Shown here piece by piece: positions 1 through 12,453 of a DNA stretch of 64,000 nt (position 1 is the first letter of the stretch; each line of letters starts with the position of its first letter). Under the pieces are notes generated by a model that was given only the letters and a program-made list of their open reading frames with translations, was not told the DNA's origin and ran no database searches. The translations under genes and the position numbers were made by a program. The DNA is taken from the NCBI GenBank assembly GCA_948474755.1, contig CAOLHI010002132.1, positions 1-64,000 on the forward strand, read 5' to 3'. This DNA comes from Ctenosaura bakeri (Eukaryota > Chordata > Lepidosauria > Squamata > Iguanidae).

Positions 1-1969
1 TGTGAAGGACATGTTGATGGTTTTATGCTCACTTGTACTAATTAACTCACACATGGTGTTCTTCCTTCTTGACCTGTGATAATGGATGCACAGTTCATGT
101 TTAGGATTTCTTTGTAATATGCTATCGGGATCTGTGTAACTAGCTTTTAAGGAAATAGTCTTCCTGAAAAGGATATTGTCCATCTTTTGGAGCTGGCTCT
201 CCATCTGGATATCAGTTGGGTTCACCTTGCTAACTGACTCCTCTAAGGAAGAAGGTATCTTGTCTACCAGGTTATCCTCTCATGAGCCAGTACTGATAAA
301 TGGCTAATCCCTTTTGGGAGTGGGGGCATGTTATTTAAATACTGGACAGGAAGTCCCAGACTATGCAAGGTAACTTTGTTTTCTAGTAGACTGGAGGAGA
401 AACAATTTTTAATGAACCAGTACCAGGTGGTGAAGAGCTAGGTTGACCTAACCTTTAGCCACCAGTGTTAGTGAGAGAAATGTGTCCACTTCATATTAGA
501 GAGAAGACTCATGGAAGGAAATGTGATTCCACTACATACTCATCTCCCTTGACCATGGCTCACTCATGAGCTGCATTACTTCTGCATCACTGACCATGTC
601 ATTCCTTTCCTCCTCTCCTTACCTCTGCATTTCAGGGACGCTCCCCACATCTCATTTTAATTTAAAATCAGCTTCAGAATGTTCTATGGCTATTTAAACC
701 CCTTGAAAAAGCATTTCATAAGAGACACATTATTGGCAAATTTACATGGTGTATTTTGTGATCTTCAGGTTTAAAAATTTTTCTTAAGAAAAAAAAGAAG
801 CTCAGAGTTTCTTGCCATTGAGCAAAGTAATTAGAAAGCACATTGGAATTATAAAAAGGCATGAGAAATGTAGATGGGAAACTTGAACTTTTTACTGTAC
901 AGAATCTCAGAGATAAAATTCCTAACTAAACAATATATATAAAGATGAATGGCCTTCTATATCACTGTTATGTTTATTAAATGGTTCACTGAGCAGAAAG
1001 TTCATTTTTAATAATGTCACTTAGGGTACATAAAGACTTCTGATAGATGTTTTCCTGTTTGCATTTAAAGTGAAATGCAAAATTCTGCTTCTACAGAAAA
1101 TTGTGTATATATATTCATGATGAATTTGTCATTAAGTGAATTACAATGAACAGTTGCTGTTTTGAATATGCACAGATTACTTGAAAGTGCTCTTCTTTAT
1201 TCTGTAATGTGGTATTTGTGTAAGTCTTTGGGCTTTATAATTTGCCTTTCAAAATTTGACATTCTTTAGCATTTTAATACTATTGTCAGCCTTATGATAG
1301 CTTGTACACTTCACTGCTCATAGTTTCTAATCTTTAAAACTCTGAAGAGATGTTGACAGCAAATTAGAAAAATTCTGAACAAATGCAGTATTAAAATAGC
1401 ATATGGGGTTTAAGTTGAAAACTGAAACTGGTTCCTCCTTCAGAATGTACATATTAAGATTACATATGTTGTGTTAGAAATAGAGTACCACATTTATAAC
1501 TCTTATTTGAATATGATAAACATAACAGAAATTTTGAATAGACTTCAGTATTAAACAGACTACCAGTGTCCCTTGCCAATATATTAATGTGTTTTCTAAA
1601 GATGTATGATCAATTTGATCTGCATACTTTCTCTGCAAGGAGTGCTTCTTAGCGTGTGCAAAGCCAGAATCAGTTTTGACTTTGGACTTCTGTGTTGCTC
1701 TTTCACTTGGATGTTTCTGCTTGCGTGACTTTCTCACAAGTTAGTCATGAGTTCCTTATAGAACAGTTTGGTGACAACTTCATTACCCATTTTCTACTGC
1801 TGTGCACAACAGTGTGATAGTATTGGCAGGTTTCAAGACTATACTCCAGAGTACAGTTTCTTGACCTAACTGGTCTGATAGGCGAAAGAGATAATATACC
1901 TCCACCTCCCAATATATGTGAGAATTCTATGCACCATTGCAGGGATTTCATGGTGAAGCTGCAGTGGAA

Positions 1970-2100
1970 GGAGGCATAGCTCAGTGACAGAGCAGCTTCA
2001 GTCTGTGGCATCCCAAGTTAGGGCTAGGAAAGCAGATGACCTCAAATCCTGGAGAGCTGGTGCTGTCAGGGCTATAGATGAACCCGTATGGGTTTTGTGC
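1970..2100 (+). repeat. tRNA-derived SINE remnant
   Basis: Starts with gcatagctcagtgacagagc, a tRNA D-arm and Pol III A-box pattern. It continues with a body similar to the SINE at 52918-53095 and to its minus-strand partner (a gagagctggtgctgtcag segment). The B box is degraded and the 3' end is unclear. Confidence 0.6.
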
Positions 2101-2175
2101 ATCTTTGGCAGGCAAATTAGAAGATTTTCTGGTGAGAGGCATATTAGATATGATTCTGTTGATACAATATGATTA

Positions 2176-2425
2176 CAGTAGAGTCCCATTTATCCGACGC
2201 TCGGTTATCCGACCATCCAGATTAACTGACGTCGCGATGGTGGGGGGCGTGGCTGGGGGCATTTCCACACCCCCAGACACACCCCGACACGCCCCCAGGC
2301 CCGCCCTGACATGCCCCCGACATGCCTCCCAAATGGCGGCCACCACGGGCGTCCAGGTAATCCGACCCTTTCAGTTATCCAATGCTGCGGCCGCCTGTTT
2401 GGGTCCGATAACCAGGACTCTACTG
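2176..2425. mobile_element. Pogo/Tigger-like MITE, 250 bp, CpG-rich
   Basis: The ends are inverted. The left begins cagtagagtcccatttatcc, and the reverse complement of the right begins cagtagagtcctggttatcg; the first 11 bases are identical. Each end is flanked by TA (2174-2175 and 2426-2427), the target duplication of Tc1/mariner/pogo elements. TTATCCGA-type motifs recur near both ends. The interior is very GC- and CpG-rich, includes gcggccgc at 2387-2394, and has no transposase. It is therefore non-autonomous. Confidence 0.8.
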
Positions 2426-2511
2426 TACAATCTATTTATATTGGTCTAGTATTAGTTGAAAACTATCCCCATGTATATTTGCATAACAGTTTCTTCCTTT
2501 TTATATTGTAG

Positions 2512-2741
2512 ATATTTACAGAAAGTCTTCTCTGTTCAAGCCGGTTGGAGAACATTCACTTAGCTGGGCAAATGATGCATTGCAGTGTTTGGTCAATAGA
2601 TCCTCCAGTTAGTGCCTCTTCTAAAGGAAAACCACAATACAGAGTCTGCTATGAGAAAAGCATTGAATTGGTTTTGGCTGCTAGCAGAGAATATTTCAAT
2701 TCTTCAACCAGTCTGACAGATACTTGCATGGATTTGGCCAG
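2512..2741 (+). CDS. NBAS: NBAS exon a (230 bp, phase 0 to 2)
   Basis: The acceptor is ttttatattgtag and the donor gtaagc. The exon encodes 76 full codons and the first two bases of an Arg codon. Diagnostic stretches are LAGQMMHCS and [14 protein letters not shown], followed by DTCMDLA. It is the largest exon here. A 250-bp DNA transposon (2176-2425) ends 86 bp upstream, so the branch point and pyrimidine tract must lie between 2426 and 2510. This exon also shows that the transcript enters the window already in coding sequence. Confidence 0.95.
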
Positions 2742-5700
2742 GTAAGCCAGTCTACACTCAACATCATCCCCTTCAACTTTTAGATCAGAACTGGGGTGAT
2801 TTCAAGTGACAAAAGCTGCACCATTTTTCATTAGAATTTCAAAGTCTGTCAATTATTTTTTAATACCAAAGCTGAACCTTGCACACACATGCTTTCATGC
2901 AGAAATCTCCTATTTTCCTGTAAGCATTCTTGATATTAGGAACCTAATTTAGGAAGGAAAAAAAAAAGGATGGGACTTCTTTTCCCCCCTTATTGTTAAA
3001 CCATTGGGAACCAGAATTCCTTAGTGATGCTTTTGAAGTACTCACTGGGAAATCTAGAGCCACTGAAGCACTTCAGCATTTTTCTTGGATGACTAATTTA
3101 TTTCTGAAGTTGCTCTATATGTTGATATGTTGGTAACTAAATGAGCCCTCAATGACTGTAGAGTGTTGCAGTCTGATTTACCAGCAGTTATAAATTAGCT
3201 TTAGAGTATTACAATTCCCTCTGTGTATGATTGCCTTTGAAGACAATCCTGAACTGCAGGAAATGTGCCAGGTAGGTTACTAACCAGTATTTAGTATCAT
3301 GATCACATTGTTCTCCTACTGAAAGAATTGCATTGGGTTCTAGCTGTTTTCTGGGCAAAGTTCAAGGATGTTTCTTCTAACCCTTAATTATTCTCCATAT
3401 TCTGTGCCTCACACATGGGTCTTCTTGCCTGCTCAGATCCACCCGTGAAATGTTTCAGAGCTGAGTAGCTTTTGGCAGTAACCCTGCTCTTCCAGGCACT
3501 GCTATAAATAGTGCCAAGAGCTACTGTCCCCAGTTCCTTTTGGTCCATCGTTAGATTCTGCTAGTGGAACTCTATCTGAATAGCTTCAGCTTCAAACATC
3601 TCTCATGTCTCTCTCCAACCTGGTCAATGGTGAGTCCTTTGTTTGGCTTCTGAGGCCCTCTTCAAGAATTATTCCTCATGTAGAGGAAAAATCCCCCAGT
3701 CGGATAACTATTCCAAGTGTCTTTTCTGCCTTGGAGAGGGCCTCCACATGAATTCCTGTTCCATTTTTAAAGGGTTCATGACTCAGGGCTGTATAAAATG
3801 CCTCTCTTGACTTCATTTTTTTTCCTTTGGGATCAGTCTCTAAAAGTTGTGGATGTAGCCACACAAAATTACCTGCTCCACTTAACTTCATTTCTCCAAA
3901 GCCAACCTTCTTCCTCAAAATCAATGATGTTCCCTCCATCATCGTCAGTAAGGTCAGTCATGCCCCTGACCATGGTACAGGGTGATCTGGAATTGAGACT
4001 GGGCCCTCCAATTCTGTGCAAGTCTGTCAGTGCATGGCTAAAGTCTGCCCAAGGGCAAAAGAGGAGCACAGTTGAGTTTGCTTCTCCCAGGGAGACAAAG
4101 CAGGCATGAGGAAAGGACCACCAACCACCTACTTTGAGGTTTGGACCATAATTTGTCACCTTGAAGCCCACCTCAGGACCAGTAGCTTCTTCAAGGGTGC
4201 CTTATGCCCTCAGTACTGAGCTGGATCCGAACTTATGTGCTCGAGCTTCTATGAGCCCTCTAGTTCACATTTCTCAGGATAGCCACCTGCCTCTTTCTCA
4301 ACAGCCTAGACCTCCTTTGAGGGCTCCCACTCTGCCACCTTGCCTTTCCACCTGAGCATCATGCCTCTAGGTCAACAAGATGTAAGGTCAAAAAGCTCTA
4401 GGTCATCCTTTTCCACTTTCCAAAATTGACATCAGGAAATCTCCTCAGACTCACACTCTAGTGTTTCTGGGTTCTACATTTATGATTCACTGTGGTTGGA
4501 ACCATCCCATGCATACCTCTCGCTTCTGTCAAGAGAGATTCCCTATCTTCAGTACTAACCTCGCTACAATTGCTATTGCCTTACTGAGATGTACTGTTGA
4601 TACAGGTCCCCATTTGTACCTCCTTGGCAACTCATTGATTCTGCTCCCTGACACCATGTTGAGCTGAATCTCATTCCTGAATGTCTCCTCCAGTATCTTC
4701 CTATACACACCCAGGGGCACATCTGTCTGCCACTACAGCCCACTCATGCCTACTCAGGATCAGGCCCCTTCTCCTACTCAGGAAATCCATCCAAAGAATC
4801 AGCTCCTTTCTCGTAGGACCTACCTCCCCCTTCTAGGACACCTTCTCCTTGTTCCTCTTCATGAGATGAGGCTGCAGAATGTTTTGACATTCTTTTCTTA
4901 TCTATCTCAAAGAACAAAGTAGATGTATCTGGTCATGCTTTGCCATCAGAAGACATGTGCCCCTTCATTCTTCATCAGGCTTGAGGTTAAAGTTCCACCT
5001 GCTCCCTCCCTTGATTTTGTCTAAGAGTAGGAGTCCACAGCCGCACGCTGGCTATACTACCACTTCTGCCAGTCCTATCAGTAGTAGTCAGAAAGTCATG
5101 GACAAAGCTGTCCTCAGTTTCTCTGACTGCGAAACACATGGAAAACCTTTACCACATGAACAAGAGGGAATTGTGTCCCTATTGACTCATCCTTTCCCTA
5201 ACTCCATTATAGTCCTCTTTCAACAAGAACCCCATTGGCTTGGCTGCCCACCAAATTTCAGTGGCATATCACAGTGCTGACCTCACTGGTAAAGTCATGA
5301 CCTCCTCCATTGCACTCTACTACTCTGCTTGGTTATGTTCATTGGGTCTCACTAGGGATGCTTGCAATTGCATCAAAGATGTCCCATTTGATATGAAAGG
5401 CCTGTTTAGCTTGGACCAATGAGGCCATGGGTATACTCTTCAAGGCCTGGACCACAGTGAGAAAAAACGGGCTTTGGTCCTGCCACTCAATCTTGATGCC
5501 CTACTAGGTTACTTTGGAGGAGATCAAGCTATCTCTGGACTCCTCCTGATCTTCCCCATCTTCAGTCCAAGTAATCTCTGATCTCCTCCAAAACCACCTC
5601 CTTGCATCCAAGAAATCCCAAACAAACAAACAGCAACTTTGACTCTAAGTAGATACACTGGAATTGGAGGTATTCTGGCAAGAGGTCAACACCCTTCTTT

Positions 5701-8261
5701 GAAAGGACACAATCTAATGCCTTCCTCCACGAGCTACCTGCAACAGCTTCTTCTTCCAGTATTTTACTATACCAAAATAACATGGCTCCCTCTGACCCAT
5801 CATGACTGTCCAGGGTGTAAACTGCTACATCTGACAGAAAAAATTCAGATGGCTACATTGTATTCCACCTTGCTCCTCCTGAAACCCAGAGACTAGTTCT
5901 CCTTGCTGGACTTTCAGGATGCTTATTTCGATATTCACATCCATCCTCAGCACAGAAAATACCCTCACTTCACTGTTGGTTCTGCCATTTTCCAATACAA
6001 GGTCCTGTCCTTCAGGCTATCCATGTCTATCTGCGTCTTCACAAAGGTGATGGCAGTAGTTATTTCCCACCTTCAAAATCAAGGGTGTTTCCCTGTCTGT
6101 ACACAATTGGCTCCTGTAGCTGCAGTGGTAGTCCCAGCTATGCAAAACCGTAAGTGGAATTCTCACTCTTTTCCCTTTCCAAGTCAATGTGGAGAAGTCC
6201 TCTCTACTCCCCTCCCAACATCTCATCTTCTTTGGGGCTGTCCTCAATTCCTGGCTCATCAGGGCTTTCCTCCCCACATCCAGGGCTTAGGATATGCTTC
6301 CTGGCCCATTGAGTACTTTCCACTCTGACCATAGCAGCACACATTATAAAGCACCTCATAGGCCTCTTCATGGCCCCGACCATGGCCACACCATGTGCCA
6401 TATTCCACTTCCACCTGCTCCAGTTGTGATTTCTTCGCTGTTTGACCATTGATGACACTACCCCAACTTGCACTGGTTCTTCCCCTCTACGGTCGTTCCT
6501 GCCTCCATTGGTGGCTTCCCTACTCCAGCCTTTCTGCCCCCTCAACTGACCATTCTCATCACATCAGATGTGCCCAGACAGGGCCGGGGTGTACAATTCC
6601 AGGATGTTTGAGTCTGGGACGCATGTTGCAGCATGGAACGTCGCCTCCACATAAGTGTCTGTAGTCATCAAGACGTTTCATGCTTTTGAAGGTGAAGTAG
6701 TTCTGGTCCTTTTGGACAACATGTCCAAAATCTTCTACATCAACAAGCGTTGATGTACTAGGTTTCCTAGGATGACTGCTCTGGCCATGCAACTTTGGGA
6801 CTGGTGCATCAAGCAGGCCACACTACCATTAGTGGTTCGCATCCCATCCCATTCCAGCAGGATCCTGTTCAACCCGAACAAATGGACACTATCTGACGCA
6901 GTCTTTGCTGCCACTTGCTGCCATTGGGGCTGTCCAACAATTGACGTGTTCACTTCTCAGATGAATGAGAAGTCAAACTTGTATTGCAGTGGGAAGGTTC
7001 TGGTCACAACTCCCAAAGAGATATCATTCTCCATTCTGGGACAGGACCCCTGCTTTATTTCTTCCCACTGTTTTCTCTCCTCATGTGGGTGCTCATCAAG
7101 ATCCAGGAAGATCACTCAGACTGCATCTTCATCACTCCCTTGTGGCCATCATTATCATCTTCATCATCATCAATATTATTTTATTGCCCGTTTCTTCTCA
7201 AAGCTGAAGGCGGGTTACTACAAAGGTTAAAATACAATTAAAACTAGCATAACAATTAAAAACACCCAGTTAAAACCATGGTTTTCTACCCTCTTTCTCC
7301 TTTTTCATTGAGAGCACCTGCATCTTCCCTTCTGGTATCCAGACCACAAGCCTCTCCACTTCACTGTGTGATGCATCAAGAGCCACTAGGTGCCTACATC
7401 TTTGCTGTCCTGCGCACATCTTGCCAGCTTTCCACTAGCTGCTCCTGTACCCTCAAGTAGCACTGCTTCTGTGCCTTCACACAGGCCCCCGGCAGTCCTT
7501 TTGTTCCCATTCATGAACACTCTGTCATGACCTTCCTCTTTCACTTAAAGGGTTTGGGACTCACCCACTCTTCCCTTACAGTTGTTCTGGTAGCGGTAGT
7601 GGTCCAAAGCCACAGGAACTTCTTTCTGGGTCTTTCTAACCTCTACCCTTCAGTGGTGCTGTTTGCAGTAGTGTCTGGAAGGGCAGAGTTGCTGCCAAAC
7701 ACTGCTCAGCTCTGGATAATTCCATGAATGGATCTGTGCAGGCACAAGACAGATGTGTGAGGGCACAAATAACCATCTGAAGAATTAAAATTACAGGTGA
7801 GTAACTTGTCCTTCTATATAAGTCAGTGCTTCTCAGGCTATCTGATGTGAAGTACTAGGAGTTTTTTTCCCCCAGAGTTCCAGGGAGCAGCATCATATTT
7901 GTTCCCATTGGATACAGCAATTTCTTTCTTTACTGGAAGTTTGTCAGAGACTGCCAGCTTCAAGGATTTGCCCTGATTCAGGGACTGCTACTTTGAGTAG
8001 CACTGCTTTAAGTGACCTAGTAAAGCAAACTGTTTGGAAGATATCTCTACCTGTAGTGTGCTAGTTGTCAGGCATGCGAGACAGTGCTTTTTCCAATGTC
8101 ACTTCCAAACACTGGAATATACTTTCTCTAGAGTTCCATCTGGTCCTCACCTCTCTCTCTCTCTCTGTGTTTTTAATTGGGAGGGGGGAGATTTTTCAAG
8201 ATACATCTATTAATTTTTGAAATTGTTTTATTAAATTTTAATCTGATTACTGTCATTTTTA

Positions 8262-8293
<32 letters not shown>

Positions 8294-10540
8294 GCTCTAC
8301 CTTGTTGGATTTCAGAAAGGCAGCCTGAAAATACTTAAAATAAAAACAGGCAAACTGAAACCTGTAATTTGCCTCTATTATTTATCTGGTTAGGAAATTT
8401 GGGCATGAGCAGCAATCAGCAAATGCAAAGTAGTGGTTTTGGCACATTGTGATTATATCTGTGTAAACTGCACAGCTGTAAAATACAAATGTAATTGCTG
8501 TCTTCAGAATATCTTCTTGTGTCCATACCTGCAAACTTGAAGAATGTAAGGCTTACCTAAGTAGTAAAGAGAGGAAAACAAATTGATTTTTTTTAAAGGA
8601 GAAGATTCAGCAGCCTTGAGCATTCACTGCTAAGGAAGTACTTGTAATTTATTTATCAACTGCTACAGGGCTATGTAATATTCTCCAGAACAAATAAAAA
8701 GAAATAGCTTACATCTTCTAGAGACCATGATGTGATAAAACAAATTTTTTAAAAAAGAGTTTGTTAGTATTAAATTTAAGTGGTGTTAAGAATTATGATT
8801 ATCTGTCTACCTTTTTGTTTATTTGGTAAATCTATTTAGCTTTAGTGAGGTTTAACGTTTTTTAATCTATTTCTCATTTAAAAAGTCATTCAGATGCTCT
8901 TTTAATAATAAACAAGCAAGATACTGAGATAAAATTAGGAGTGTGGGTCAGGAATTGTTTTCTTAAAGTTTCAGCTGTGAGGACTACTTTATTATGTGCC
9001 CCATACACACATTTAAACTTTTGTTACCAGGACTGGGTGATAGGCAAAGTAGTATACAACCTACATCTCAAGTACAACCAGTTGCAGGTCCTCACCCTTC
9101 CCTTCCCAGCATCCACATATTTGCGTGAAAGATGTTCCTCCTTTACTAGATACCCTTATCCACATTCTTTACAAGAAGAAAATCCAGCAGTGCTATGCTG
9201 TCTCTCATATTCCTTAGCACCAGCGGGGCTAAAAGAGTTATTATCTCCAAAATGTAGAGGTAAAAGTGTTATAATACGAAGGGCCTTTTCTTTTTTACAT
9301 GTTTTTATGTAAAAATGTCTGGATGTAGTGGTGCATAACTCGCTCATTCTCCTTGTTAGCAATATTGGCCTTTCAGAGCATGATAGAGTTGGGCTTCCTT
9401 CCTTATAGGGCTCTTCCCAGTAGGAAATAGGTGGTAGAGACATTCTTAAATCATTGCTAGTGTCTTTGGAACAAACTCTCAATTGCTGGTTGAGGCAAAG
9501 TTAAGTGTGAGGGATGGTAGTTGGCAGAGCCAGCATGGTGTAATGATTTGAGCATTGGACTACGATCCTGGAGACCAGAGTTTGATTCCCCACTCGGCCA
9601 TAGGAACCCACTGGTTGACCTTGGGTGCATCATATACTCTCAAGCCCTGGAAAACCCCATGATAGGTTTTGCCTTAGGGTAGCCGTAAGTTGAAATGACT
9701 TGAAAGCACACAACGATAACAGCAACAATGGTAGTTGAAAGTGTTTTAGAATGGAGGAGATCTATTTAGATGGGATGGGATGGTCAGCAAACGCTTTAAT
9801 TATCTCCCCAGCCCCTATTTGATTAAATAGCAACTCTGTTATTTCCCTGTACATTTGATAACATGTCAGAGGAGTGGGATATCATATAAAAAAAGATGAA
9901 ATAGAATAGCAATGCAAGAAGATGCATATAAGGTAGATATCAGATATGTAAGAGGGGGGCTTAGCATCATATACTTTATAGTGACTAGTATCCTTGAAAC
10001 TTTTGAATTGTTTGATTATGACAGTCTTGTATCTTGGGTAATAGTGGCACTTCATACAGGGTTGTTTAATCTTAATAAACAATGTATTTTGGAAGGCTTG
10101 GGTGAAAGCAGAGAACAATATTTATCTGTGTTTATTTCCAGTGTAGACCCTCATTCCTCCCACTTCAATCTGTCTTTCCTTCTGTTTCCTTGTTATTCTT
10201 CTCCTTGTCAAATGTTTTGTATTTCTTCTCTCTTGTGAGATTTTTTTTTGGGGGGAGGGCAGGGAGGAATTATTATTTTAAAATGCAGCAAAATGACAAA
10301 ACACCTTCCTTTCTATTTCTTTGTTATATAGATTTGTTTTTGTACTATAGAGTTTTAAAATAGCTCTGCAGGTAAATTACAGAGAGGCAAAAATTTCACA
10401 TCCCACCTAAAAAAAGAATTTCTTCTTTAACACTATGACTGATGTTCATGTCAAGTGAAATGTCTGATTCATTAGCTAGCATTAGCAATTTTCTAGCCTA
10501 GTTATATTGTCATTTAAGTGAAATTGTTCAAGAATGATCT

Positions 10541-10588
<48 letters not shown>

Positions 10589-11420
10589 TGATCAAATCAA
10601 AGCACTAAATATGCTCAGGTAAAATTTGGGAGACAAAAAAGAACCCCTGTAGAAATAATATTTATTAATATTAATAAATAATGTTAAGCAAGTTACTATT
10701 TCACCCTGCCTGCTGGCACATACATGCATCATGAGCTCATGTTAGCCTATAAAATAATTATTTGAGTGCCTTATCAGTTTTTGCAGAGATCTTGAAAAAG
10801 TAATTTAATTGGATAATTCAAGTGCTCCAGCTGAACTGTTAATAACTGTCTTTACTTTTTAATGCTTTTTGACAGAGTAGCTGCGGTTGTTAAATGGTGT
10901 TGATTGGCTAGTCGCACAGTTCTGCTAGTGTTTAAAGCAAGGGGGCAAAAATTACACATGCCCCAAGTCTATTTGTGTGTGTGTGTGTTTTCTGAATCTT
11001 CCTTTTCTCCTTTTTTGAGGAGAAAGAGAAGTGTGTGGATTGTTGAGGCTTCCAAGTTTGTATCCACATTACACAGTCAAAGCACTATGATTCCATGTTA
11101 ACTGTCATGACAGCATCCTGTAGAATCTGGGGGTTTGCAGTTTGTTAAGTCACTAGAGCTCTCTGGCTGCACATTCTAAGTCTATTAAAAAGCTCTAGAT
11201 CCCAGGATTCCATAGGATGGAGCCATTGCAGTTACAGTGGCATCAAAGTGCTAGCATTGTATAGTGTGAACAAGACCACATAATGTCTTACCTTTCCTTT
11301 CCAATATTCATTTTCTTTTTTTCCCCTTTTTTTATATATTTTTATTAAAACTATCCCCGTTTTACATCAATCTGTCATATTCATTTTTTCCATTATAAAA
11401 ACATGCTTATACATTAAGAG

Positions 11421-11457
<37 letters not shown>

Positions 11458-12415
11458 AATCCTTTAAACTTCCTCCCTCCCCTTGTTTGAATGTCTTTTT
11501 ATGATTTTTCATCTGTGATCCCAATAAAAACCTGCTATGTCTTTGAAGACTTGCCTCTTCACTTGCTATATTAGTTCACCACAGGCACTGTTTTATAACT
11601 ACAGAGCCTCATTGAAGGAACTGCCTCTTTTAGGCTTTTTTTTTCCTTAAAGGGTGTGTGTGTGTATGTGTGTGTGGTCCCACTGATGATGCTTCCTCTG
11701 GTATGGTCAGTGTGGTTTTAGTGGCATTTTGCGAGCTTGAAAGATACAAATTTGAAATAGAGACCAACATCTTCCATGAGACATGGAAGTGGGGTATGAT
11801 TTTGTTCTATTTTATACCATATTTCTGCTAAGATGTTGCAAAGATGTTCCCCAGTATAATTACACAAATTCTCTGTGGCAGATTAGACTGAGATGGAGTA
11901 ACTGGCTGAAGGTCATAAAACAGTGTTGATTTTAACCCTATTCCATCTGATCCAAAGCCCAGACTGTTCATAACAGTTGTGTTGTGCTAATGACCCTTAG
12001 ACTAGTGATCTTCACTCTCCCTGAGCAGCACCAGGTCAGGGAACAAGCCTGCACCTCTTTTTTATAACACTAAACCACAGGTTTGCATCTCATACGAATG
12101 TCCTTCAGAACATACTACATCTGTACGGTAAAGATTCTTCTCTTTAACTTCTTGGAGCAATTGTTTGAAATTATTATTTCTTTTTTTTTTCTTTTAAGAT
12201 CCTGCTTGCAGCTTATTACAGACTGTCCTCCAGTTATTCAGGAAGAATTGGATCTCATTCGTGCTCTTAGTTATCTTGAAGAATTTGGTGTGAAAATTTT
12301 GCCATTACAAGGTATGGTATACTAACTGTATGCTATGCATGATAGTTTCCAGTAGCTTTTAGAGATATCTTAAACTTTGTTTGAGATTCCCTCAAGGCAG
12401 ATAGCTCTCAACTGA

Positions 12416-12453
<38 letters not shown>

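Larger units (their letters stand above)
1..2511 (+). other. NBAS: NBAS intron (3' part) before exon a
   Basis: A/T-rich intronic sequence. Positions 1-1965 show no exon, no recognisable transposon and no long repeat. The last 550 bp hold a tRNA-derived SINE remnant and a pogo-like MITE, listed separately. Confidence 0.8.
3400..7835 (+). mobile_element. Decayed DIRS-type retrotransposon
   Basis: Broken pieces appear in the order expected of a DIRS element. First comes a gag zinc-knuckle-like motif (CLFCLGEG...H...C, about 3708-3750). A gag motif AWL...PFD.KGLF follows near 5320-5415, then a reverse transcriptase piece and an RNase H-like piece. The 3' end has an acaggtgagtaacttgtcc terminus that I associate with reptile elements of this type. 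The frames change often and stops are frequent, so it is an old pseudogene. No terminal repeats could be confirmed by eye. DIRS elements use a tyrosine recombinase instead of an integrase; that domain should lie around 7300-7700 but is unreadable. A LINE tail is inserted at 7149-7275. Confidence 0.75.
2742..12198 (+). other. NBAS: NBAS intron a-b (9,457 bp)
   Basis: A GT-AG intron. It holds an L2-like LINE scrap (3295-3385), the DIRS-type fossil (about 3400-7835), a TA and a TTTC microsatellite, a Sauria-like SINE (9523-9728), a hairpin MITE (11062-11285) and a CA microsatellite. In 7840-9520 and 9730-11060, apart from simple repeats, I see nothing classifiable. Confidence 0.85.

Noticed and set aside
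1474..2011. Minus-strand frames of 87-88 codons
   Set aside because: No recognisable family and no promoter or splice context; A/T-rich intron noise.
6204..6545. 113-codon minus-strand frame opposite the DIRS relic
   Set aside because: A shadow of the degenerate + strand element; no motif recognised.
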